Shown here: positions 8,985 through 17,994 of the stretch, one piece after another
Position numbering within the stretch: the first letter of the stretch is position 1
How the letters are laid out: every line of letters starts with the position of its first letter
Origin: Candidatus Peribacteraceae bacterium
GTDB taxonomy: Bacteria; Patescibacteriota; Gracilibacteria; Peribacterales; Peribacteraceae
Reading direction: 5' to 3'
Length of the DNA: 64,000 nucleotides
Assembly: GCA_028703445.1 (NCBI GenBank)
Contig: JAQVMW010000002.1
Coordinates: forward strand, 62,001-126,000
Translations under genes and position numbers: made by a program
The notes under the pieces: generated by a model
What the model was told of the DNA's origin: nothing
Database searches by the model: none
What the model saw: the letters and a program-made list of their open reading frames with translations, nothing else

Positions 8985-10748
8985 ATGTTGCGAACACATA
9001 CCTGTGGGGAACTCAAGATTGAGAACGCCGGCAAACCGGCGACCTTATGTGGCTGGGTGCACCGGCGCCGTGACCACGGCGGACTCATCTTCGTGGATCT
9101 GCGTGACCGCTATGGCTTCACGCAGATCGTGTTCGACCCGAAGAATAAACCCATATTCGCAGCCGCGGAGAAGATCCGTTCGGAGTGGGTGTTGAAAATC
9201 ACCGGAGTCGTCCGCAAGCGCGTGGAGGGTGCCGAGCGCAAAGAGAATCCTACCGGCGGAATAGAGGTATTGGTGGAAAAACTGGAAGTCCTGAACGAAG
9301 CCAAGACGCCGCCCTTCGAAATCGACCAAGAGAAGGATGTGGGGGAGGAGGTGCGCCTGCAGTATCGCTATCTGGACCTGCGCCGCGAGCGCATGAGCCG
9401 GAATATCGTCCTGCGCCACAAGCTACTCCAGGCCACGCGCCGCTTTTTCTATGATCGCGACTTCATCGAGATTGAAACGCCTATCCTCATCAAAGGCACG
9501 CCCGAAGGCGCCCGCGAATACATCGTCCCCAGCCGCGTGTACCACGGTCAGTTCTACGTTCTCCCGCAGTCCCCGCAGCAGCTTAAACAACTCTCCATGG
9601 CGGCGGGTTTGGATCGTTACATGCAGATCGCCCGCTGCTTCCGGGACGAAGATTTGCGCGGTGACCGTCAGCCGGAGTTCACACAGATGGACTTGGAAAT
9701 GAGCTTCGTCACCGCCGAGGATGTGATGCAGATTAATGAAGAGGCGCTCATCACCATCACCAAGGAGCTCAAACCGGACGTAAAGCTCCAGACTGTTCCG
9801 TTCCCACGATTCAGTTGGCAGAAAGCCATGGAGAAGTATGGCTCCGACAAGCCGGATCTGCGTTACGGTCTCGCACTCGCGAGTATCACCGATCTTTGCG
9901 AGAAGTGCGGCTTCGCCGTGTTTGCCGATACGGTCACCCGTAAGGGCATCGTGCAGGCACTGCGCGTGCCGGGCGGCACCTCGTTCTCACGCAAAGACAT
10001 CGACGATCTCACGGAAACCGCCAAGATCTACGGTGCCAAAGGACTTGCATGGATCAAACTGGTCAAAGGCAAATACGAGGGCGTGCCGGCAGCCAAGCTT
10101 GGCGAGGATCTGACGCAAAAAATCTGCCAGCGACTCCAAATGCAGGAGGGTGATATCGCCTTCTTCGCGGCCGATACGTTCGAAGCGGCCTGCGTCAGTT
10201 TGGGAGCCGTGCGTTGTGAGATCGCCCGCCGCTTAAAGCTCATCCCCGAGAACATCTTCGCCTTCTGCTGGGTGACGGATTTCCCCATGTTCGAAATCGA
10301 GAAAGAGACGAAGCAGATCGCCGCGATGCACCATCCCTTCACGCGTCCCAAAGATGAAGACCGCGCCAAGCTCGAGTCAGATCCCTTGCATGTGAAAGCA
10401 GAAGCCTACGACATCGTGCTCAACGGCTACGAGATCGGTGGCGGAAGTATCCGTATTCACGAACGCGACCTGCAGAAGCAAATCTTCGACATTCTCAAAG
10501 TCTCGGATGAGGATGCGGAACGCCGGTTCGGTCATATGCTCAAAGCCTTCCAGTACGGGGCTCCGCCGCACGGCGGCATCGCATGGGGACTCGATCGCAT
10601 TGCCATGCTCTTCGCCGGTGAGCCCAATATCCGCGAGGTGATCGCCTTCCCCAAAGATCAGAAAGGCAAGGATCTGCTCCTTGGTGCTCCCTCCATCGTT
10701 CCGGAAGCCCAACTTAAGGAATTGGGGATCCGTATCGTGGAAAAATAG
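8985..10748 (+). CDS. aspS: Aspartyl-tRNA synthetase
   Basis: Class II motifs: FRDEDLRGDRQPEFTQMDLEMSFV, GGGSIRIHERDLQ, GAPPHGGIAWGLDRI. Confidence 0.97.
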   Translation: MLRTHTCGELKIENAGKPATLCGWVHRRRDHGGLIFVDLRDRYGFTQIVFDPKNKPIFAAAEKIRSEWVLKITGVVRKRVEGAERKENPTGGIEVLVEKLEVLNEAKTPPFEIDQEKDVGEEVRLQYRYLDLRRERMSRNIVLRHKLLQATRRFFYDRDFIEIETPILIKGTPEGAREYIVPSRVYHGQFYVLPQSPQQLKQLSMAAGLDRYMQIARCFRDEDLRGDRQPEFTQMDLEMSFVTAEDVMQINEEALITITKELKPDVKLQTVPFPRFSWQKAMEKYGSDKPDLRYGLALASITDLCEKCGFAVFADTVTRKGIVQALRVPGGTSFSRKDIDDLTETAKIYGAKGLAWIKLVKGKYEGVPAAKLGEDLTQKICQRLQMQEGDIAFFAADTFEAACVSLGAVRCEIARRLKLIPENIFAFCWVTDFPMFEIEKETKQIAAMHHPFTRPKDEDRAKLESDPLHVKAEAYDIVLNGYEIGGGSIRIHERDLQKQIFDILKVSDEDAERRFGHMLKAFQYGAPPHGGIAWGLDRIAMLFAGEPNIREVIAFPKDQKGKDLLLGAPSIVPEAQLKELGIRIVEK

Positions 10749-10809
10749 GCATGCCACGCGCGGCAAGGGAGCGGGCGTAAAAGGCTTTTTTGTGCTACAA
10801 TATCCAGAT

Positions 10810-11796
10810 ATGGCCGAACCTGCTGACCCCAAAAAGGCCGACCTCGCAAAGCAATTGGAGCACGCCCAGGAACTCAAACGTGAGCAGCTGGAAAAGGAAA
10901 AGGAACACCGTGCAGGGCGAAAGCAGGAAACCACGGAACGCGGTGAACGTCAGCACATGTTTGCTGAGGCGGAGCTTTTGGAACAGGAACGCAAGAGGCG
11001 GGAACTGAAAGAATGGCAGGCAGCGGAAGTGGAGAGAAAGAAAGCTGTTGCCGAGATGAAGAAGAAAAAAGCGGAAGAGCGGAAATTTTGGGAGGACCAG
11101 GCGGCGAATCGCGAAGAGAGAATGAAGAAGCGCCGCGCGTATATGAAACAGATGCACGAACAGAACGCAAGAATGATTGGACTGGAACGCCGCAAGAATG
11201 CTGCGAAGAAACTTGTAGACGACACACGAGAGAAGGCGGAATGGGACGCCCTGCGTACACGACAGCAGGCAGGATTATGGGCTAAGCAGGAACGGAGCCG
11301 GACGGAACAACAGGAGCGCAGAAAACGCGCGGATGCCGATCAGGAAGAGCAACGTCTGAAGGAAACAGCGGATGAGAATGCCCGACAGAAGAAAGCCAAA
11401 TTGGAAACGCAGGAACGGGAAGCGTTGTCTCGGTTGGACGGTGAAATGCGCCGACTGCGCATGGAGGCTTCCAGCCTGCCCGTGGGCCTACGCGAAGTGG
11501 AACTGCGTAAGATTGACAGCGATGAGCGCAGGGAACGCGAAAAAATCGCACAGGACAAGCGCCTGAAACAGACCGCGGTGGATACCGACACCAACAAGCA
11601 TAAGTTGGAAATCGAAGCGCTCTGCCGCCGCAAGCACGATGACGCGGTGCTCCGCGAGCGCGAAGGCCTACGGATGATTGAACAGGAAGAAAAACGGCGC
11701 GGCGACCAGGCAGGCAAAGAGGCGATCCTCAGGGAAGAGGATGCCGCCCGCCGCGCTGATCGCATCGCACGGGGGGAGGAAGAAATCCCTTCATAA
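10810..11796 (+). CDS. Highly charged coiled-coil protein
   Basis: E/K/R-rich helix throughout. Start reassigned to ATG 10810 (MAEPADPKKADL), with TACAAT 8 nt upstream. Confidence 0.7.
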   Translation: MAEPADPKKADLAKQLEHAQELKREQLEKEKEHRAGRKQETTERGERQHMFAEAELLEQERKRRELKEWQAAEVERKKAVAEMKKKKAEERKFWEDQAANREERMKKRRAYMKQMHEQNARMIGLERRKNAAKKLVDDTREKAEWDALRTRQQAGLWAKQERSRTEQQERRKRADADQEEQRLKETADENARQKKAKLETQEREALSRLDGEMRRLRMEASSLPVGLREVELRKIDSDERREREKIAQDKRLKQTAVDTDTNKHKLEIEALCRRKHDDAVLREREGLRMIEQEEKRRGDQAGKEAILREEDAARRADRIARGEEEIPS

Positions 11797-11915
11797 TCGA
11801 CCAACCCCCCTAGAGCAGGCATCCCCGCCTGCGACTCAAGGCGTTCTAAGCCTGCGGTTGAAAGAAAAATCCGATAGAATGAGAGTGTGGCCATCTCGGC
11901 CACGATCATCGATAA

Positions 11916-12002
11916 GCCATGGTGGCGGAACTGGAAGACGCACTAGCTTTAGGAGCTAGCGTCCGCAAGGACGTGTGGGTTCGACTCCCACCCATGGCAC
12001 CA
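11916..12002 (+). tRNA. tRNA-Leu(TAG)
   Basis: Acceptor gccatgg/ccatggc, anticodon arm ctagc-ttTAGga-gctag, long variable arm cgtccgcaaggacg, T-arm gtgggTTCGACTcccac, encoded CCA. Confidence 0.95.
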
Positions 12003-12475
12003 TTCGACTCGGTGTTTTGCGCCTCGCTCATGGTCCTCGCCCCTCCGGGACTCGGGCCACTTTTCACAGCGCGAGTCGACAGTGAGCGGAGCGGAGTCGA
12101 ACTGCCACTCAACTAATGATCAATGGCTGCTTCGTGCCCCGCAGTGACGCGAACAAGATGAGCGTCTACTGCTGGGCAATTCAAATATTCGCTGCAGGAA
12201 AACTTGAGCTTGCCGAAGGGGAGCCGAGGGACAATCACGTAATGGGCGAGAAGTGGATCTTCAGCGAAGCCAAGAGAATTGACAGAAATAAAAAAGCATT
12301 TAAAATGCTCCGCTACTGTAGCCGGTCTTTGTCACCATCGTGATCGCCCCCACCTACCCTCATTTCCGTGGCGTAGTCCCCGGGAAATTCTTCATCTCAG
12401 TTTGTAGGGGAGTACAAACAGGGAATGAGGATACTGTGGGGGAGAGCAACCAAAACCGAAGGAAAGGAAACTACT

Positions 12476-13117
12476 ATGAACCGCGGCACGCTGCACGGAA
12501 CACCGGATACGGAATACGGTGAGTTTAGAATCCAATGCTGGTACGAGGAGAATACCCTCATGTTCGCGATCAGGGCTCCTCAGGAGCCCAAAAAACGGAT
12601 GAGAGTCAATGTTGGCGACGGCATCGACGCCACCGTGACGTCTTCGAAATCGGAGACCATTATTGCCATCGATGGCGTTGTGGTCTTCCGGCCCCTCACG
12701 TTCCACACTGGCGAGCAAGCCGTCGTGAACCTCGTGCGCAAGCGCACGGGGATCGTCATGATCGACCTCCTCGTGCCGCAATGGAACAGCGCCGTGGTCG
12801 AGAACCATGTCTCAAGTGCGTTTTTGATGTCCGGTGACGCACTGGAATTGGCAGACAGCCTGGTCACCGAGGACATGGTGGTCAGACACGCCCACAAACT
12901 GGGGCTCATGTCGGGTGGAGAGGCGATCGAGTATGCTCGTCGCCACGGATACGTCCTGGTCCCGCAGGGCTCTGTGATCGTGAGCAAACAACGCCTCTCA
13001 GCTCTCGTAAAGATGGAAGCAGAGAACGCCGAGAAAGCTGCCAATGCCCGCGCACCCAGGAAGAAGACGGCCATCGGCGCCCACGCGCCCAAGGCGCAGA
13101 AGCCCGCCAAGAAGTAG
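12476..13117 (+). CDS. Hypothetical protein with Lys/Ala-rich C-terminus
   Basis: MNRGTLHGTPDTEYGEFRIQCWYEEN; GGAAAGGAAACT Shine-Dalgarno-like sequence before ATG 12476. Confidence 0.65.
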   Translation: MNRGTLHGTPDTEYGEFRIQCWYEENTLMFAIRAPQEPKKRMRVNVGDGIDATVTSSKSETIIAIDGVVVFRPLTFHTGEQAVVNLVRKRTGIVMIDLLVPQWNSAVVENHVSSAFLMSGDALELADSLVTEDMVVRHAHKLGLMSGGEAIEYARRHGYVLVPQGSVIVSKQRLSALVKMEAENAEKAANARAPRKKTAIGAHAPKAQKPAKK

Positions 13118-13212
13118 GCGGACCCGGATCCATGTTCGGGAGAATAATTTCCTACTGCTTGGCACACCGTGCCGTTGCAGTAGACCCAAGAAAAGGGAGC
13201 CTCCGGGCTTCC

Positions 13213-13237
13213 AGGTTGTGCTCCCCCACAACCTTTT
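13213..13237. terminator. Hairpin terminator between convergent genes
   Basis: AGGTTGTG-ctcccc-CACAACCT followed by TTT. Confidence 0.55.
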
Positions 13238-13279
13238 GTCGTGCAAATGAAATTCCTCCGCGCCATGTGATGCGCATCC

Positions 13280-14761
13280 TCACACTCCCACTCTCATATC
13301 CAGCTTTGGTTGGAACACCTGTCCGTGCGGCTTTTCGTCGGTCAGGAAGTTTGCGAATTGCCATGTGGAATCATCAACCGGCTGACCTGTGGGCGTCCAG
13401 TCGATGGGAACGGAGGGAAGCTTGCCTAGGTACGGAGCCGCTGACTGCAAAATCTCGCGGTGAGGCAGTTGATCGGGTATGTTCACGCCCTCTTCGGGAT
13501 GGCGGATCATCCAGCGCACTGCCGCCATGACCGACGCCGCCACCTGCAGCGTCGTTGCGTTCTGGCCCGGCACGAGCCTGCGCGCCTCTTCGATACTGAG
13601 GATGGAGCCCATCCACCATGCTTTGAAAGCATGCCCCAGAAGCAAAACGCCCAACTCATCAAAACCGCTCTCAATGTCATCGTCCAGAATTCTCCAATTC
13701 TCCTGCGGTACGTACTTTCTGTCACGCAGGTCGTCGAGGCTGCGGATGGCTTCCGGACAGGGGCAATAGGCATAGTGCACGGTCGGCCGGTGTGCGGGTG
13801 TTCCATCGTCGTTCCATGTCGTTAGGGCATCGGCGAGCGTGAATGCCTCCCCGTGGCGCACGATCATGCCGACGATTTCCTGGCTCGGCACGCGCGACTT
13901 AACGCAGGTATTGATGCCGAAACGCTTGAGACAGATCTGGTTGCGGGGTCCGGCTGCATGAGCGAAACCGTCTTCCGGCATCGTTCTCTCGTGCGTACCC
14001 CACCCCATCTCGGCCGGCGCGGTTCCTTCTTCGCGGAATCCCTCCACACTCCATGTATTGAGAAATGTATGCGGATCGTGAGGAGCAAAAGCAACTTGCG
14101 TGTCGATTTCGCTGATGTGAATCGTCTGCACATTGAGGAGCGCCGCGAGTGCGGCGAAGTTTCCGTACCGCATGGCGTAGTCAATCGCCTCCCGACGCTG
14201 ATCGCGCGGCTTCTCACTAATGAGTTTCCCGCCGATGTCGAGAAGCGCCTGCTTTGCGAAATGCGACACGAGCCCCGGATTCGCCCCGTGTTCCACGACG
14301 GCGGTGGGACCGGGCCTGTCCTTCCAGGAGTGTATTAGCTCGCGAATCGCCATGTGACGGACGTAGAGCGTCTGATCACAGGGACTGGAGTTTTCCCTCC
14401 CCTCATAGGGATCCCACAGTTCGACAGTAGTATTGATGTAGAGCACGCCGTTTCTGTGGCACCAATCGAGCAGGTCGGTGCATGCGATGTTCCACGCAAG
14501 ATCCACAAGCAGGTCGCCCTGCTTCAGGATGGCGGAGAGCTGCGCTCCCATGGTTTCCCGCTCAAGACGCTCATGCCGGAATGTGAGCCCCTGCGGGAGA
14601 TATTCCTTCAGGTGTTCCCGCTGATCTTCCATATCCATCACCGTGATCTGCTTTGGCGAGACAGCGAGATTTCGGAGGAGGAGCGGGAGCGTGCATTTGG
14701 CGACCCCGCCGAACCCGAGCATCAGAATGTGCCCGGTGAAGGGGATTTTCGTCGGTACCAT
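13280..14761 (-). CDS. Homospermidine synthase (saccharopine dehydrogenase-like fold)
   Basis: GHILMLGFGGVAKCTLPLLLR Rossmann motif; VLYINTTVELWDPYEG; LYVRHMAIRE; GPTAVVEHGANPGLVSHFAKQAL. Confidence 0.85.
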   Translation of the reverse strand: MVPTKIPFTGHILMLGFGGVAKCTLPLLLRNLAVSPKQITVMDMEDQREHLKEYLPQGLTFRHERLERETMGAQLSAILKQGDLLVDLAWNIACTDLLDWCHRNGVLYINTTVELWDPYEGRENSSPCDQTLYVRHMAIRELIHSWKDRPGPTAVVEHGANPGLVSHFAKQALLDIGGKLISEKPRDQRREAIDYAMRYGNFAALAALLNVQTIHISEIDTQVAFAPHDPHTFLNTWSVEGFREEGTAPAEMGWGTHERTMPEDGFAHAAGPRNQICLKRFGINTCVKSRVPSQEIVGMIVRHGEAFTLADALTTWNDDGTPAHRPTVHYAYCPCPEAIRSLDDLRDRKYVPQENWRILDDDIESGFDELGVLLLGHAFKAWWMGSILSIEEARRLVPGQNATTLQVAASVMAAVRWMIRHPEEGVNIPDQLPHREILQSAAPYLGKLPSVPIDWTPTGQPVDDSTWQFANFLTDEKPHGQVFQPKLDMRVGV

Positions 14762-14872
14762 GAAAGCCAGTGTACAGATATTTCAAAGTTTAAAGAGATC
14801 TTTTGTCTCCGACATTCCTGATTGTACGGCGCTTCGCTCTCTTAGTCGGACATCACAATCGTGCAGACCCGC

Positions 14873-17203
14873 TTAGAACAATCTAATAGAATGCCCACCC
14901 TTAATCCGCTTGAAAATATTCTGGATGTACTCGGACAGACCTGCTTTTTGCAGTTCCTCGGCAGCACGATCCTGAGTGAAAGCCGCGACAAAAATTCTGT
15001 CTGTATCCAATCTGATTGAGAGATTGTTCTGAGCAAAGTAACGTGCCGCATCCATGGCATCTGTTTCTTTCAAAGCTGCTATTTGGGTTCGTACAAGCGC
15101 CCTGAAGAGCGGCTCATTCTCCGTGGTTAATCCGGAACCAATACGATCAGTAAGTACCTGATTGAACCTTCGCACTAGATCCCCGTTGGGAACGAGCTTT
15201 TCTATGGTTTCAAATTCGTCCGCAAGCTGCTTATTCGTGACACGTGAAAAATCAATTTCTCCATCCGGCCCAATCAGGAACCCTCTTTCTTTGAGCATAG
15301 CCTTCTGATCAGTGACTTTGGAAACAAGCGACTCAAGCTGCTGCATAAAAACAGAGGGATCCTTGAGAGTACCCGTTTCTAGATCGATGCCGGAAGCAGC
15401 AATATCCCCACCGAGTGCGTCCCATGCTTGGAGAAATTCGTTTATGGTGTGCTTTTGTCCGGCTCCAAAAGACAATGCTATTTCCAGCTCATCCTGAGCG
15501 ACGGCAACTAAATCAGGCAAAACCTCAAAGAGCATATCTGTAGCCCAATCCTTACCCACGAAAGGTTTGAGCTTTATTTCACATGCTTTGCAGGTTTCCC
15601 GCATAGCCTTTACCTGAGCGAGAGTTTGCTGTTGTACATCTTTGATGGCTTTGATTTCCGCATCAAGACGAGTAGTTGTGGCCTGCTCGCGATCAAGTTG
15701 CTGCTGTAAATCAGCCACTTCTGACACCACAGTGGTGAGAATTTTTTTCTTATCGGCAAGTTCCTTCTCGTTTTTAGTCTTTTCTTCTCCCTTAGCCCAA
15801 TTATCCTTTCCTCCTTCCAGAGTTTTCACCTCCTGTTCTGCCTCAGCTTGCCGGCCTTTCGCTGCCGCAAGATTTTTTGCAAGCCCGTTCGTATTGTCGT
15901 TCCCCCCATCAATCTTCTTCTGTGTCTCCGCTTTCGTTTTTTCTCTCTCTCCAATAAGTTTCGTGAGATTTTGTGCCTGACTTTCCTTTAACATTTTTCG
16001 TACGCTCTCACGCCCCGTGACCACCTCGGCGGCTTTCTGGGCTTCGGGGGTTTTCTCCGCTCCCTTCCCTGTATCCGTCTTCTCCCCCGGCTTCAGCATG
16101 CCCTTCATCTTCTCAATGCTGAGCAGAACGTAGCCGATCAGTCCCATGATCTGATTGAACCCGCGCTCCATGGGCGAGCCTTCGAACACTTTCATCTTGG
16201 AGGGATCTGTGAAGATTTCCTCGGCATTATTTGTATCGATGCCACGCATTTGGAGCTGTGCGAGCACAAGATTCTTATCTATTTCGGAAGCTTTCGAAGC
16301 ATCGAATTTCTTGTCCAGCAACCACTTCTTTGCGCCATCCAGCTTGTCGGCGCGCTCTTCGTCAGAGAGATTATTACTTTCCTCTGCAAGGGCGCTTTGG
16401 GTTCTTGCAACAAGCTTCTTCGCTAAAGCTTGCCCATCCGGACCCAACTCCTTCCAAAATCCCTCAATCTCTTTCCGAACCTGCGACGTAGCTACGGCCC
16501 TTTCCAAACCAACTTTATTCATGAATGCGTTCGCTCTTTTACTGAGCTGGGGACTGGCCTCAGCCAGTTTCTCTCCGCTCAGAATTGTGGCTGCATTTTG
16601 GTCAAAATATCTGCGCGCCTCCGGGCTAAGATTACCCAGAGCGCGACTGAATGTTACGGTGGCTTCTCTCATTTTTGGGTCACTCAAAATTTCCCGCATA
16701 ATTTGTTCTGCCGTCTTCCTTATATCCTTCGGAAATGACGTTAGGGCATCCTGTAGCCGCTGCTCATCTTCCGGACTCAACTGCGGCTGCTCTTTCTTCC
16801 CTTTCGACGCTTCTGCGGCCACCGCGACAAGCTTGCCATTTTCAAATTTGAAGCTTACCGGTGATTTCGCCGCCTGAAATACATCATTCACTTTCTTCAC
16901 TTTTTCGGCTTCCGTGCCTTCTGTCAGTGATTTATAAAAGGCATCGGCAGACTGCTCAAGAGCAGAATGGAACGCTTCCTGAAATTTCTGCGCATCTTTA
17001 TCCGCATCTTCAACTTTAAACTCCACAATTTTTGCCGCCGCATCGGGGTCGGCCTTGAGCGCGCCCATCACTTCATTCGCCTGCTTTTTCTGCGCCTCAG
17101 TTATTTCAGCCACGGGTGCCGCGCCTTCGGCGGGTGCCGCTGCTCCCCCGTCGAAAATCAATCGCTGCTCCTTCTCTACCCTGAATGCGGGATGAAATTG
17201 CAT
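14873..17203 (-). CDS. Large coiled-coil hypothetical protein
   Basis: 776-aa ORF, E/K/Q-rich heptad-like segments. Confidence 0.7.
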   Translation of the reverse strand: MQFHPAFRVEKEQRLIFDGGAAAPAEGAAPVAEITEAQKKQANEVMGALKADPDAAAKIVEFKVEDADKDAQKFQEAFHSALEQSADAFYKSLTEGTEAEKVKKVNDVFQAAKSPVSFKFENGKLVAVAAEASKGKKEQPQLSPEDEQRLQDALTSFPKDIRKTAEQIMREILSDPKMREATVTFSRALGNLSPEARRYFDQNAATILSGEKLAEASPQLSKRANAFMNKVGLERAVATSQVRKEIEGFWKELGPDGQALAKKLVARTQSALAEESNNLSDEERADKLDGAKKWLLDKKFDASKASEIDKNLVLAQLQMRGIDTNNAEEIFTDPSKMKVFEGSPMERGFNQIMGLIGYVLLSIEKMKGMLKPGEKTDTGKGAEKTPEAQKAAEVVTGRESVRKMLKESQAQNLTKLIGEREKTKAETQKKIDGGNDNTNGLAKNLAAAKGRQAEAEQEVKTLEGGKDNWAKGEEKTKNEKELADKKKILTTVVSEVADLQQQLDREQATTTRLDAEIKAIKDVQQQTLAQVKAMRETCKACEIKLKPFVGKDWATDMLFEVLPDLVAVAQDELEIALSFGAGQKHTINEFLQAWDALGGDIAASGIDLETGTLKDPSVFMQQLESLVSKVTDQKAMLKERGFLIGPDGEIDFSRVTNKQLADEFETIEKLVPNGDLVRRFNQVLTDRIGSGLTTENEPLFRALVRTQIAALKETDAMDAARYFAQNNLSIRLDTDRIFVAAFTQDRAAEELQKAGLSEYIQNIFKRIKGGHSIRLF

Positions 17204-17208
17204 GGAAA

Positions 17209-17559
17209 TCAGTGGGTATTGAATGAAGATTCGATGGAAAGTAATTTCTGCTGGTCAGTCTCCGATGCCTTATTCTCGACAAAGTGAATGGCACCGATCT
17301 TGAATGAGCGCACTTTGGCATCCTGCTCCTGCAAATACGCGGCATAGCGCCGTTCATACTCCTCCATTGCTTCCGCATAGCGCTCGCCGCGCGCCTTCTT
17401 CTGCTCGGGTGTCTCATCCTTGTACTTCTCCTTCATCAGCGGAATCTGATCCGTGGTGAGCTCCGGCTCAATTTCGCGCATGATGCTGTTGTAAATTTCT
17501 GCACCGGACTTGGCGGCGGGAATCGCGGGAATACCGGCGGCAGACGGAGGATTTGGCAT
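17209..17559 (-). CDS. Hypothetical protein, probable operon partner of the 776-aa coiled-coil protein
   Basis: 116-aa ORF, 5-nt gap; upstream extended -10 TGGTATAAT. Confidence 0.65.
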   Translation of the reverse strand: MPNPPSAAGIPAIPAAKSGAEIYNSIMREIEPELTTDQIPLMKEKYKDETPEQKKARGERYAEAMEEYERRYAAYLQEQDAKVRSFKIGAIHFVENKASETDQQKLLSIESSFNTH

Positions 17560-17589
17560 GGGTTTTGGTGTGTGATCGTTCGTTAGTAA

Positions 17590-17600
17590 TTATACCAAAT
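17590..17600 (-). promoter_or_regulatory. Extended -10 promoter element
   Basis: Minus strand TTTGGTATAATTAC upstream of the 17559 start. Confidence 0.5.
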
Positions 17601-17994
17601 TTTCATGAATTCCGCCATCCCTTGGTTTGGCTGATGGGAACAGAGAAATACACACAGAAACAGCACACAACATACGGAGGGGTGGCGCGCCACGGGGGGT
17701 GAAGAGGAAGGCCATGCCCCGCGAATGCGGGGAGCGCCGACGAGTCGGCTCCGAAACCTTGGAGGAGCCAGCGAGGAGGCACATGGCCGGGCGGAGGGGC
17801 GTTGGCGCGCCGGCGTTTTGGCCAAAGCTTTTTCGCCGGAAAAAGGTGGAAGAGAAAAAGTGTGTATCAACTAAAGTCTTGCGCTAAAGCGCAGAGTTTT
17901 GACTCACGGGCGGGGACAACAAAATATCGGAAACCCGCCTATGTGGCGGCGACACGGTCGGTTGCGACCGACGTGTCGGCGATAGCGGAGAAAC

